DNA of 64,000 nucleotides, taken from Rugalucina vietnamica. Lineage: Eukaryota; Mollusca; Bivalvia; Lucinida; Lucinidae. Below are positions 20,401 to 31,433 of this stretch, piece after piece. The notes beneath the pieces are model-generated. The model was not told the origin of the DNA. It saw only the letters and a list, made by a program, of their open reading frames with translations, and searched no databases. The DNA is taken from positions 16,938,226 to 17,002,225 of the forward strand of contig OZ024876.1 in assembly GCA_964017185.1 (NCBI GenBank), written 5' to 3'. Within the stretch, counting starts at the first letter, position 1. Every line of letters begins with the position of its first letter. A program made the position numbers and the translations under genes.

Positions 20401-22067
20401 AATCCATATTCTCAATGAATTATAATTGGTATTATGATTTGTAGCTTTAAGAAACAATTTTAAGTACATGTAATGCAGAGTTCCATTACGCTGAGTTTAT
20501 TATCGATGATGGGCATAGTTGAAACAAAGAAAAACGGGAAGAAATGAACATGCGCATTACGATATGTAAAAGAAAGTCAGTCAATTACAAAAGAATAATC
20601 ATTGTCAATGTTTTGTCACACATGACCAGTAATTGGGCAATGGCAGTATTTGTTTGGATGAAGAACTCAGTCAATTATAATAAACAAACAATTAGTGAAC
20701 AAATCAATATAATTATCACAGTTCAGTCTACATGTAGCATATTAATTAAAAGATAATTGGTATTCTTGCATGACTTAAATTGTTAAAATGATTAAATGAT
20801 AAAACAAATATTTATACCTTGTCGTGTGCTCTTTTTTATTTTTACCTTCTTATCTTTGTTCATTAGGTCTGTTCTAATAGATTAAACTTAATTTTCTGTC
20901 ATATTAAAGAGATAAGTCCACCGAAGTCCATAACGTTTTTGTTGGCTATTTGTTTTAGGAAACGCGATTTTCAAACATATAGATCTGGTCGTAATTGGGA
21001 AAAAAATCCAATCACAATGTTAATAAAATTTTCTCACGTTTTAAAATAAATTCATGACTCCTTCTTAATGTCCTCGAATGCTTCTCAAATAAAAATACCA
21101 TATCTTTACAAGTAGAGTATATAAAGACGAGTGTATAAATGATAAGTATATGAAGACTTTGTAATTTGTATTTATCAATACATGTAACTATAACTTTTTA
21201 GACAAGACATTTTATCTGAAGTCGGAAAGTATAAACAGTATAACATTAGCTATGTATAGCTATTAACCGACTACAACATACTCGTATATTCCTTTAATCA
21301 TACTATAAAATTCATATTGTAGCAGCATTATAAATAGAGGCCGAGTTGGATATGGGCCGAGTTTGTCATGGGCCGAGTTAGTATGGGCCGAGTTTGTTAT
21401 GGGCCGAGTTTGTCATGGGCCGAGTTTGTTATGGGCCGAGTTGTCCAGTTACCGGAAGGACGGAAGGACAGAAGGACGGAATAACAGAATAACGGAACTA
21501 CGGAAGGACAGGGTGAATCCAGTATAGCCCCCACTTTTTCAAAGCGGGGCTATAATAAATGATATTGACAATTAGCAAACAATGGAAGAAACAATATCCA
21601 GACATTAGCAGTTAACTGTTATGTAAAAAACCAAGAATATGAAAGCACATTTTATGCTGATATTAATCAATTTACCTATTGAAAATTCTAACAAAACTTA
21701 AAAAATTATAATAATACCTGTTTCTTCTGACTGCTGGTAAGTCCTAGATCAATGATATAAAACTTGATGTCCTGATAGGCTGATCGTACCACTGTATTAA
21801 TGTTTTCTATGAGGTCCGTGGCTTCTATGAAATGATTGGCTGAGAATGCTGTCACCAGTGCTGGTAGAGTTGGCAGCGATTGGTCTATATTATTTTGCTT
21901 AATAGGTTGCCAAGCCCTGTTTAATGTGAAGTTAAGTGGCAGTAAGCGTTGGAGAAATGGCTTTGACAAAGAAAATGGATAGGACTGAATTTTCTGCAGA
22001 TCTTCCAGACGTGTTTGTCCCAATCTCCCTGAACATGTTTTTGTGGAATTAAGTAGCAATTCGTGTT
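16855..22067 (-). CDS. Glycosyltransferase-like protein (DUF1647-like), two terminal exons, 5' incomplete
   Basis: Exon 21718-22067 (acceptor ATTTTCAG, donor AAACAG|GTATTA) joins in phase 0 to 16855-17487 (acceptor TTGTTACAG, stop at 16855-16857), giving about 326 residues. Visible motifs are LVTAFSANHFIEATDL, IKFYIIDLGL, CEVIKFPFHEYPDHV, RYCWKPLAIQ and FVVWMDASVRF. This pattern is what I associate with the nematode/mollusc DUF1647 family and GT-A-like transferases, with D-A-S near the usual DxD. Such proteins are normally type II membrane proteins of the secretory pathway; that and the activity are inferred. The intron contains a 4-kb transposon with a satellite array. The stop lies ~390 bp from the biotin ligase stop (convergent genes). 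Confidence 0.75.
17633..20118. repeat. 151-bp tandem array (~16 units)
   Basis: The unit contains TCAAGATATTGAGCGGAAAC and ATCAAGGGCCATAACTCCGT. From 18236 to ~19700 three variant monomers repeat as a 453-bp higher-order unit about three times. Overlapping ~83-codon frames in each unit arise because 151 is not a multiple of 3; they are not genes. Confidence 0.95.
20138..21455. mobile_element. Element whose inverted ends are short tandem repeats
   Basis: Left end: repeats of CTCGGCCCATNACAAA (20148-20265). Right end: the inverse, GGGCCGAGTTTGTNAT, about six times (21337-21450). The ~1.07-kb interior has no gene. It sits between the 151-bp array and the right end of the carrier. Confidence 0.8.
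21718..22067 (-). CDS. DUF1647-like gene, penultimate exon
   Basis: Starts in phase 1, ends in phase 0, 116 full codons. It carries the stem and the first strand of the transferase fold (ALVTAFSANHFIEATDL; FYIIDLGLTSSQ). The exon in front of it was not found with confidence. Confidence 0.75.
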
Positions 22068-22139
22068 CTGAAAATAAAATTAAAATAAGCATTACCGGGG
22101 TATGTGTGCAACTACATTTACAACTACATTTACATGTAA

Positions 22140-22642
22140 AATAATTTTAGAAGGGTTAAAAAATTATGATGTTATTTTAAGTAGTGCACAAGGAGAATAA
22201 CATCTTTTTTTTGTTATGTGTATACTATATGTGCTTGAACTCTATAACTATGAAAATCCCATCTAAAGACTAACAAAATTTGAATATATTGCCTTGTATT
22301 TCATTGTTTTGTATGCTAGATTTGAAGGTTTATAATATTGACAGAATGGCCTTTAACTAGAAGATAAATCTTAGTCTGTTTTCATCACATGTAAATTCTA
22401 GTTTTTTGTGCTTCCCTTTGGTTTATGCAATGCATCAGCAATGTTTGAACATCTGGTGGATACTGTGTTGCTGAATTCGAGTGGGGCATTTGCTTCTTTT
22501 ACACAGATGAGATCTTTATGGGCGTATATTAGATAAACTTTATCTTTTTCAAAACACAAATCTCCCTATTTGGGCCAAAGAAGATATCACATGTATGGAT
22601 AAAGCATCAAAATATCTAAAAATATGTACATTCTTGTATATC
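22140..22642. other. No gene seen
   Basis: AT-rich; would be an intron of the DUF1647-like gene if 26176-26269 is its first exon. Confidence 0.5.
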
Positions 22643-22801
22643 CGGGGCCAGTTGTTCAAAATTAACGACATCTTTAGTTAATGATTCATCATTTCAAACA
22701 TGAATATTACAAATACACTGTTATTTTTTGTTGACAAAATGAACGAGTTGAGGTCTTAATGATGACGTTATGGTAACGAAGTTTTGAAAAACTGGACCCG
22801 G
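22643..22801. mobile_element. MITE family E, copy 1
   Basis: GGGGCCAGTTGTTCAAAA at the left, near-inverse TTTTGAAAAACTGGACCC at the right; interior AATACACTGTTATTTTTTG. Confidence 0.8.
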
Positions 22802-23084
22802 GTCTTTTAAGTCCTTCGTTTTCGACACACTAGTGTCAAAGATGCTGAGGAGAGGAGTGTAATCACAAATGTACATGAAACTGTACTATGGAAGTATAGC
22901 ATACACAAAGCCAAAATGAAATCAGTGTGCGATGAGATCGGTGTATTTGGTGTTCTTTCAGTAGTTAAACCGTCATTATAGCTGGCCAAGAAATTCTCAA
23001 ATCAGACGACCAATATTTACTTTGACATAAATTATAATGGAGATTGAAAATCAGGAGGATGATACTAATTAAAATGGTCTTGAT

Positions 23085-23245
23085 TGACAGACTCCTTAAC
23101 CCATTAATGACGAATGGATTCACCCAGCGTTATCATTTGGGTGAGTCCACTTTCATTGTTAGGGGCACCAGGAGTGATTTAAAAATTTTATTTCGTTTTT
23201 CGAAGACTTTCCTCGGCGTTACATCTGGGGCTATACTGTTTGACT
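23085..23245 (+). repeat. Relic of a dispersed repeat-encoded peptide
   Basis: The plus-strand frame reads LNPLMTNGFTQRYHLGEST, a phrase I associate with repeat-derived predicted proteins in marine invertebrates. It is short and isolated; not called as a gene. Confidence 0.35.
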
Positions 23246-23438
23246 ATGTCTCATAAAAAGGACACCAGTCTTAAATGTGTTAACATCCTACATAAGTTGT
23301 GAGAGTAATGCTCAGACCGGGATTAGTCGGCGTGGCACTGAATCTCTCCTTTTCTCATGAATAGACTCAACTGCGTGATATTTACCAACAGCTCTTTGTA
23401 TACAGATCTAAATCAGTTCCGTCAGTTCTCTCACAACT

Positions 23439-23670
23439 GAGCCTGTGCCTGGGAAAACCAACAATTTGGGTTCGACCAGGTCCGACACAAACCGGGCTGT
23501 ACAGTGACAGAAGATGGTTAGAGGCTTGAAATTTTGGATTTAGAACGTAGAGAAATAGTACTATCCTGTAGCGAAAACAAAGGTGCTGATCAGCTTCGCA
23601 GTTAGTGCGAAGCTGATCTGCGCCTTTGTTTTCGCCTAAGCAGATTGTTGGTTTTCTCATGCGGTGGCTC
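23439..23670. mobile_element. MITE family A, full copy
   Basis: GAGCCTGTGCCTGGGAAAAC ... TTTTCTCATGCGGTGGCTC. Confidence 0.94.
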
Positions 23671-23809
23671 AATTATAAGGATCACCAGCATTGTTAGAGT
23701 TTTGGCTCAGCGTGCTAGTCAACAGCTATGGTCATGTCTTATGGTCATGTCTGGACGTTGCTCCCATTTTATTGGAGTCATCATTATTTCATGACTCCCA
23801 AAGTGTGCT

Positions 23810-24246
23810 TCATTGACTAGTTAGAGATTCACCACGAGGACCAAACAGCTAACTAAATGTTGTGAACCACTGCAGAAGATGAGGGCGAAGTTTGGGCCCA
23901 GTAAAACCGGTTAAAAAAGGCCTCCCAAGTAATTTTATATTTCTGATCGTTCCAATGCGATACTTCTGTTGTGGTTCTATTTGTTTTTTTAAGCCTTATG
24001 TTTTATGAGTCGATTTTTGTGCTGTTTGAACTTTATGTATGTATTCATATTTTTGGTTAAGTTCAGGTAGCTGAGTGGCCGCCTATTGGGAAATAGCTGC
24101 TCACTCGGCTTACGATATGTTTTCTTAGTATATAAGTACCTACATGTAATTGTCAATTTAGTCTTTTTCCCACCTTGGTTTTTGGAGTGGGACTTTCTTT
24201 CTTATTGCGCCCTTTCCTGATCATTGCCTACTTGTACTTTCTTATA
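23810..24246. repeat. Dispersed repeat F, copy 1
   Basis: Begins near TTCATTGACTAGTTAGAG and ends near TGATCATTGCCTACTTGTAC. It matches 41344-41765 over ~430 bp with scattered differences. It contains no open frame of note. Confidence 0.7.
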
Positions 24247-24711
24247 AGCGGTTAACCAATAATCAGATAATAGTGAGTCAGTTGTTTAAAGGTTTGCCTG
24301 GTGACACATGTATGCGGCCCATTTATTTCTCTGTGTCCCTCAGGATGATGGTCAAAACACGTAGTTTGCTTATTTCACTGTTACCTTTGAGCTCTGCTGT
24401 ACTTGGTGTGAAAACTGCAACAAAAGAAAAAGTTAATAATTGTGTTGTGCGCCAATAAGCGATTACATACTGGAGATAAACCTTATAATCATTGCGCGTA
24501 AATTTTTATGGCTCAGCAATAATGGATAAATATAATTTTAAAGTTTTTAAACCTTCTTTGGAAAGACAAAAAGAAATATTTTGTTTTCTTATTTAATGTA
24601 AAATATTTTTCTTTCTTATAGGCGCGATGGTTCAGCTTGAAACGCGTACTCACAATCTCGCAAACGCAGCTCACGCCCGGTAAAGTGCAAGTGGTCAACG
24701 TACAGAGTAAA

Positions 24712-24738
24712 ACAACAACAACAACAAAACAACAACAA

Positions 24739-24776
<38 letters not shown>

Positions 24777-24900
24777 AACAACAACAACAACAACAAAAAA
24801 AAAAAAAAAAAAAAACAGTTGAATTGTATCCGGTGGTCATTTTGAGCATTTTATGTTACTAGTTTTCGCGAATCTGTCTGTCTGTCTGTCTGTCTGTCTA

Positions 24901-24955
<55 letters not shown>

Positions 24956-25019
24956 GAAAAAAAAAAACAACAACAAAACAACAACAACAACAACAAAAAA
25001 AAAAAAAAAAAAAAAAAAC
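24712..25019. repeat. Compound microsatellite
   Basis: A-rich/(CAA)n at 24712-24816, then (TCTG)n and (ATCT)n at 24878-24954, then A-rich/(CAA)n again to 25018. Likely unstable. Confidence 0.97.
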
Positions 25020-25514
25020 GTGTCACATCGCTTGTGTCCTGTTTGATCGGTGGTGAAAACGAAAGTAGAATCGGGACAAAACCAGGCTAGAATGCACTGA
25101 TTGTGCCGTTAAAAGTTTTTAGTAACCAATGTTCGTTGAAGTAAGCTTCATCAATAATAAACATTCAAGCTTTGATCGATTTTTCTACTGATGTAGCCCG
25201 GTCAAAATAAAGATATATTTGCGAAACCCAAAACAAATTGTAACACAAATGGTCCTTGCATTTTTGTAGAGAAACAACCTCCCTAGATAACATACTAAAA
25301 GTAGGATGAAATCGGAAGATATGAAATTTGATTTTTTGGCCATTTTTCGGAGCATCATTCGCCTCTTTGTGCTGTTTCTAAAACGCATCAATATTATTGT
25401 CTGTATAATTACTCAGCATTTTCTAGGCATCAAATATGTCAAAGATTATTAGAACATAATTTATTCACACACAGTTGCAAATGTGACTTCAGAAAGCTTA
25501 ATTTCTCAAAAACA

Positions 25515-25561
25515 GCAATCGGTCGGAACCCAAATTGTTGGTTTTCTCACGCACAGGCTCA
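25515..25561. mobile_element. MITE family A end fragment
   Basis: AATTGTTGGTTTTCTCACGC and CAGGCTC only. Confidence 0.75.
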
Positions 25562-25742
25562 TATGTATTCGCGTTCTCATAATCTGAATCTGCCAAGTAC
25601 TCCAAACACCTCATAAACAGAGTATTACATGGAGCTCCCATCACTGAAGTTATCTTTTTGAGAGGAGAGAAGCCAGTGCTTGCCTTATTAATGCTGAGCG
25701 CCAAGCAAGGTAGCCACTGGTACCATTTTTAACGTCTTTGGT

Positions 25743-25815
25743 ATGACGCGGCCCGGATTAGAACCCGCGCCTCCCGCTTCCGAAGCGAACGCTCTAACCA
25801 TTACGCTATCGGGAT
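25743..25815 (-). tRNA. tRNA-like sequence (CGG anticodon position), probably pseudo or SINE-derived
   Basis: On the minus strand: A box TAGCGTAATGG, anticodon arm TTCGC-TTCGGAA-GCGGG (CGG would read Pro), B box GGTTCTAATCC. The acceptor stem does not pair and the T stem has mismatches, so a working tRNA is unlikely. Confidence 0.45.
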
Positions 25816-25930
25816 CGGTAAATTGTACTCTAAAACTTCATTTTGCAAATAAACAATGACTTTTTGTCTCAAGTTAATAAATTATAACCCTATTATACTG
25901 TCAAACAGGGCACAAGCGATTGCAGTGAAA

Positions 25931-25931
25931 C

Positions 25932-25973
<42 letters not shown>
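25931..25973. repeat. Poly-T tract
   Basis: More than 40 consecutive T, a possible retroposon tail on the other strand. Confidence 0.9.
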
Positions 25974-26175
25974 CAACTACCACTTCGGGTAGATAGAAAA
26001 TTAGAAAATTATAGTACCTTTCTCCATATAGTACGTTAATCTCGCGAAAATGTAATAGGAAACGCTCAAAATGACCACCGGATAAAATTCTTTTTTTTTT
26101 TTTTACATTGACCAGTGGTCAATTTGCACTTTACCGGGCGTGTACTCCTGCCTCGGTATCAAATGACATACTTAC

Positions 26176-26269
26176 AAAAAAGCAGGACATATATGGCAAC
26201 TATTGTCAACAAAGAACCAAAAATTATCTTGGTTGTAGTCGCTTTTTTAATAATCCTTTTCATCATCAT
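26176..26269 (-). CDS. Candidate first exon of the DUF1647-like gene, signal anchor
   Basis: Three tandem ATG codons open MMMKRIIKK, a basic head, then a hydrophobic stretch TTTKIIFGSLLTIVAIYV and LLF, ending at a strong donor T|GTAAGT. This is what a type II Golgi protein would start with. The phase-1 end cannot join 22067 directly because T+AA makes a stop, so at least one exon in between would be needed. Confidence 0.35.
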
Positions 26270-26639
26270 ATGCACAAAAATATCCGACTTTTCTACTGAT
26301 ATATTTGTGTTGAGACATAGAAATTTTTGTGTACACTTGTAAAATCTGATAACAAAGTTAACTACCGAATAGCAAACACAATGGATTGATTTTAGCAATA
26401 GGTAAATGAATTACTGTAACCTGAACTAATACTATACTAACCGACAAAAGGAACCCGACACCCACGTTTGTAGGCAAATATAATTATGAAATACTGCTTT
26501 AAGCACGCTCAAACCACAACGTATTAACCAACGTATGAGTAGCGTAACCCAGTACGTTGATACCATGATATTTACATTTTTATTGCAATCGCCCTAGATG
26601 AAAGTATCTTTCTTGATGTTTTTCATTTCCCAATGAAAA

Positions 26640-26780
26640 ACATTATGTCACGTGGTCTAGAGGCCACGCCTATGGGCGGGTCGACGTAAAAACGTTGTTT
26701 GTTTACTCTTCTTGTTGTGACGTTGGTCGCGTATCGCCATGACGTTAGGCGGGAAATTTTGACGTTTTGGCTGTTCCAAA
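26640..26780. promoter_or_regulatory. CpG-richer segment, possible promoter
   Basis: GTCACGTGGTCTAGAGGCCACG (palindromic around TCTAGA), GGGCGGGTCGACG and several TGACGTT motifs, unlike the AT-rich surroundings. It is ~400 bp upstream of the candidate signal-anchor exon on the minus strand. Inference only. Confidence 0.25.
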
Positions 26781-26885
26781 ATTACGTTAAGTCGAATTTA
26801 ATGTCAAATAACGTGAAAATGAGCGGTGATATGCGCAATTAAAAATCTGATACTTGATTGATAATATAAAATGTAAATATAAGTA

Positions 26886-27153
26886 TTGAAATTCAGATTT
26901 TAGCTTTCACTGGATGATGAAAAACATTAGCTGTTTTAATGTCTCCGAGAAGCCCTTCGGGCTTCACAGACATTAAAACAGCCTAATGTTTTTCATCATC
27001 CAGTGAAAGCTAAAATCTGAAATTCAGATTTTAGCTTTCACTGGATGATGAAAAACATTAGCTGTTTTAATGTCTCCGAGAAGCCCTTCGGGCTTCACAG
27101 ACATTAAAACAGCCTAATGTTTTTCATCATCCAGTGAAAGCTAAAATCTGAAT
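26886..27153. repeat. Two tandem copies of a ~130-bp perfect-looking palindrome
   Basis: Each copy runs AAATTCAGATTTTAGCTTTC ... GAAGCCCTTCGGGCTTC ... GAAAGCTAAAATCTGAATTT. The arms match almost base for base and the copies appear identical by eye. Confidence 0.93.
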
Positions 27154-27312
27154 TTCATTCCTTAATTAACAAGAAAAACTATAACATGTGCTACATGTTA
27201 TATACGGCCTTGTTTCATTTTAGTTAATGCTAATATTGAGTGGCCGATCAAACATGCCTTTTCACGCATTTACGATATACTCTCGACATAATCTCGACAT
27301 GTTGTAGCAATG

Positions 27313-28271
27313 TACGAAGGGCGTTCAAAAAGTTCGCGGAAAAATGCCACCATATTCTTATTTTGTAAATCAGCTGAATTAAACTATCGCAGTTATATGG
27401 ACAAACATTATTTGTACGTATACAGCAAATTTTGCTGCTCTGGCATGAATACAATGTTAACAGTGGTTGCTATGGAAACCGTACATCACGATTACCGGCA
27501 CACTTTTGTTCATTTTTGCAAAAAGTCGATGTTTAATGATGACGTTGCATTTGATAGTTTCACCAAACTTTATATGAGCAAAGTTCAATATGTTTGCGGT
27601 GAGAACATGGCGTCATATACGGGTAAGTGTGTGACGTCATTTGGGCGTACAGCGGCCATATTGTTCAGTGGGTGTGCCTAAAATGCGAAGGGAACAACGG
27701 TATTCGATAAATTGTGTGTTTGGAAGGGACTAAAAAAGAAAGAAACACTGCTAAGAGCAGAAAGTGCATATGGCAACAAGGAAATTAAGAAAACGGCAAT
27801 CAGCAAGTAGTATGCATGATTTCTACACGCCAGAAAAGCGTCCATGTCGACACGCGCAGCGTAACGTCAAATAACGTTATACTGTCGAAAATGATCGGCG
27901 TGATAGAAAAGAGTAGAATTCGTAAAATACACAACATATCGAATTGTAGTTTCGGCACAATTCATCGCATTATACACACAGAACTGACAATAAGACGCCC
28001 GTATGCCAGATAGATTCCAAAAATGCTTAAGAGGTAGCCAACAGCGGCATGAATGCGTACAGCATGACGTCGTTATGACGTTGGGCCGGTTTTACTGTTG
28101 CTACCTTAGAAACGCACGTGATTTAACGCCTAATTTTCATCCGATTTTATTCAAATTTTGTGCATATGTTAACTATATGTTAATTTACAACATGCACAGA
28201 GAACGTAAATTTTCCATGACAATTACAAATTTGGCAGCACTTTTCCTCGAACTTTTTGAATCCCCCTCGTA
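27313..28271 (+). mobile_element. Decayed mariner-like element
   Basis: Left end TACGAAGGGCGTTCAAAAAG, inverse of right end CTTTTTGAATCCCCCTCGTA (a few mismatches), with TA at both edges. In broken frames the interior gives CSFGTIHRIIHTELTIR, like the mariner transposase N-terminal helix-turn-helix, with several stops. Confidence 0.75.
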
Positions 28272-29560
28272 ACATTTGTAACAAAACATATGAAACATAA
28301 TGTAACGTATGTGACATAATACAACATATATAACATTGTACTACATAACATAATATGCACGCCATGCAACATATGTAATATATATATATGTACGTATGTT
28401 ACAAACGTAACATATAACGTATTATATGTAATATATGCAACATTACAAAACATATGTAACATAGCATGTTACAAAGTTAATCATATGTTACATACTGTAA
28501 AAGTTGTAACATAACGCAGTGTATGTAACATATTTGTGCGTGTAAGATTTAAAGAGTAAACATACTTTCTGAAGTGTTTGAAGAAAAGACGTCTTTAATA
28601 TCAGGTTTCCATTGATTTTGAAATGACCTCACGATTTTTACAATTTATTTTCATTATCTATACTAGTTATTTTTATCGTTGTCGACGAATCGTATGATAT
28701 ATTCTCGACATTGCGCATAGTTAATCAATGTAAATATCATGCAACATATGTTACATATGTACGTATGTTACGTATGTTACATACGTAACATATATAACTT
28801 AACATATATAACATATGCAACATTACAAAACATGTATAACATAGCATGTAACAAAGTTTATCATATGTTACATAGTGTAAAATATGTAACATAACGCAAT
28901 GTATGTAACATATTTGTGCGTGTAAGATCTTTAGGAGTAAACATAATTTTGCAAAAATAAACATTAGATAGCCCTCCCCCAAATAAATTAACATAGCTAG
29001 CTATTTATGGCATAATGGTGTAAACAATTAATTCAATATCAAAACAATACATGTTCCACGTATATATATACACTCTCTCATGCTCTCATTCACATATGTG
29101 GTGTCGTTGCATCTTAAGAATTTTCATACATTCTGAAATAGCGTAGCTCATCAAAGATACACACAAAACAGACAGTGTTGTTATAGTCAAATCTATGATA
29201 TCTTGATAAATCTCAGTATTGAATACATTATAAACGGAAGTAACGTATGTGACATAACGTGTGTGACATAAGTTATGTAATGTATGTAACATAATGTATC
29301 AAAACGCAACATATGTAACAATATGAATGAATCAGCACCCGTTATGCAACATAGCGTTATGTTTGTAGCAAAACACGTAACATAATGCATCTTATATAAC
29401 GCATGTACCATAACGTAACAGATGTAACATAAAATTACATATGTAACATAATATATGCAATATAACATAACGCCACATATGTGAAATAACATGTCACAGA
29501 ACACAGTGCATGTAACTGAACATAACATAGCATTTAATATGATACATACATAATGTATTT
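28272..29560. repeat. ACATATGTAACATA-rich degenerate repeat tract
   Basis: Dense runs of 'gtaacatatgtaacata' with drift. A ~110-bp block at 28437-28548 recurs at 28816-28927 (TTTGTGCGTGTAAGAT). Open frames rich in Tyr, Cys and His here are products of the repeat. Confidence 0.85.
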
Positions 29561-29662
29561 CTTATACCAACGTACAACAATACAGACACGACTACCTGGA
29601 AGTCACACTCAACAGTGCCACCAAGCAGTCACAATCAAACGGACTACCAGACAAAGTCACAA
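29432..29662. repeat. Segment duplicated at 30945-31190
   Basis: Both copies run from the ACATATGTAACATA zone through GACACGACTACCTGGAAG, GTGCCACCAAGCAGTCACAA and CGGACTACCAGACAAA. Confidence 0.88.
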
Positions 29663-29869
29663 TCAAAATGACTACAAGGGAGAGCGTTAACGTTGTCAGC
29701 AGTTTAAGTGTGTGTTTTATACATTGTATTTTTACTGTGACAGTGTGTTTACCCTTCATTTTCAATAAGTTTATGTTGAATAGACACAGAATGGTTCAAT
29801 AGTAGCATGTATTGACTCTTTGTACGTATAACTTGGTTAATAATTCAAAAAAAATGATAATTGCTCTGT

Positions 29870-30890
29870 CGTAAATGCTCATCACAGAAATAAGGCTAAA
29901 CTGTACTATATGAATTATAAGTTTACGAGTTGGTTATGTGAATATCTAAATGCCCAGTCTGCACATCGAAAATGAAGTTTCTGAATTTACAGTGCCAATT
30001 CCACATTAATGTCAGGTTGAGCGCAATAAATAGTAGTGGGCAAGTTAGTCGTCAGCACGACAGAAACGCATGCAACACGGACTGTAGAGTTGTTTCATTG
30101 TTGTCATAAAAATAACCATAAACTCTTGGGTACAAAAAAAAAAAAAAAAAACAAAAACAAAAACAAAAAAAAAAAAAACGGAGACATCGTCGACGCATTT
30201 AAATTAAAGTGACATAAGCTACAGCGCCGAGATATAACCCTATTAGTACCATGACGCATGTAGGTCAGCGGTTAATAGCGGTCAACTTTAATTTTCATGC
30301 GTTCTAACATTTTCAACAATCAATGACTTTAGAGACATTATTCGAAACTGGGCGTGATTTGTTATTTTGGATTTGGCCTCTATCAACAGTCACACCATTT
30401 CTCAAACACGGAGTAAGGCAAGCGTTAAAAAGTGTTAAGAGCTTTTTGTTTGTTCAGTGCATGTCTGTTTATTTAGTCACTCACATGTAACTGTATGAAC
30501 GTAGCTATATGGAGTACAATAATACACACTTGTGCATTTATTTGATTTGATACCAAACGCAACAGCTTTGGTTATGTCGGGACTGGGTCATCATTTCTCA
30601 ATTACAACAACAAAATGCCCGCAATATACGTGTTTAGGCGTCAAGAAGCTCGTCTTTTTCTTACGACCTTATGGTCAATGAAGATGTAATATTTATTTAA
30701 TTATAGCTAAAAAGACCCCATTTGCGGATCCATGGGCGATGCCGCATATTTCGGTCAACGTTTGGCGATTCATGATTTATTCATTATGATTTTTATTTGA
30801 TTCAACTTTTTTTATTCAGAAATCTTAACCTTAGGACGAAGTGACTCATACTAATTGATGTATTTTACCCTATTTAAGACGACGCACTCA
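29870..30890. other. No gene seen
   Basis: About 1 kb of AT-rich sequence with an A-rich tract at 30136-30178. I found no exon or repeat family here. Confidence 0.6.
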
Positions 30891-30898
30891 AAATCTTA

Positions 30899-31358
30899 GT
30901 TATGGTGTTCTGGAAGGGTCAAAATGGCATAATGTACAGATGTAACATAATATTACATATGAAACCTAACATTATATATGCAACATAACATAACGCCACA
31001 TATGTGAAATAACATGTCACATACACTGTGCATGTAACTGAACATAACATAGTATTTAATATGATACATACATAATATATTTATTATACCAACGTACAAC
31101 AATACAGACACGACTACCTGGAAGAGTCACACTCAACAGTGCCACCAAGCAGTCACAATCAAACGGACTACCAGACAAAATCACAATCTATGACGGTGTA
31201 CCGGCATTCTAGGGGTTAACCTCTATCTTAAAATAGGGGTGAACCTCTAAATATGTTTGTGCACCCCTATATTTGCGGGTGCATGTCTATTTCGAAATAG
31301 GCATGGACAGTTCGGTTTACCACTTCGGTCATTTTGACCCTTCCAGTACACCATACTT
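30899..31358. mobile_element. 460-bp TIR element carrying the duplicated segment
   Basis: ATGGTGTTCTGGAAGGGTCA at the left returns inverted as TGACCCTTCCAGTACACCAT at the right. It encloses the copy at 30945-31190. Confidence 0.8.
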
Positions 31359-31433
31359 GGTGATGTATTTTACCCAAAGTGCTAGGAAGACAATCTATTT
31401 TTGGAATATTGGATTTGCCCATTCTATTGACTT

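Larger units (their letters stand above)
17599..21553. mobile_element. 4-kb TIR element carrying a 151-bp satellite
   Basis: ATAGCCCCGCTT at the left and AAGCGGGGCTAT at the right form inverted ends. Inside are the 151-bp array, then a second inverted-repeat unit, then a short GGAAGGAC-type run. It fills most of the last intron of the DUF1647-like gene. Confidence 0.75.
24672..26144. mobile_element. 1.47-kb foldback with ACGCCCGGTAAAGTGCAA ends
   Basis: The end sequence and a second block (ATCCGGTGGTCATTTTGAGC) recur in inverse order at 26067-26144. The arms carry A-, CAA- and GATA-type tracts. The interior contains a tRNA-like sequence and a family A fragment. Confidence 0.75.

Noticed and set aside
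24616-25056. Open frames of Phe/Cys, Lys/Thr/Gln and Ile/Tyr/Leu/Ser runs
   Set aside because: Microsatellite translations.
26886-27153. CRISPR-like array or rho-independent terminators
   Set aside because: Only two copies, each a self-complementary unit without spacers, in a eukaryotic intergenic region.
27310-27681. 123-codon frame starting MYEGRSKSSRKNAT
   Set aside because: It starts inside the mariner-like inverted end and runs through non-transposase sequence; the recognisable transposase remnant further right is broken by stops.
28180-29528. Cys/Tyr/His-rich open frames on the minus strand
   Set aside because: Low-complexity translations of the ACATATGTAACATA tract, overlapping in several frames.
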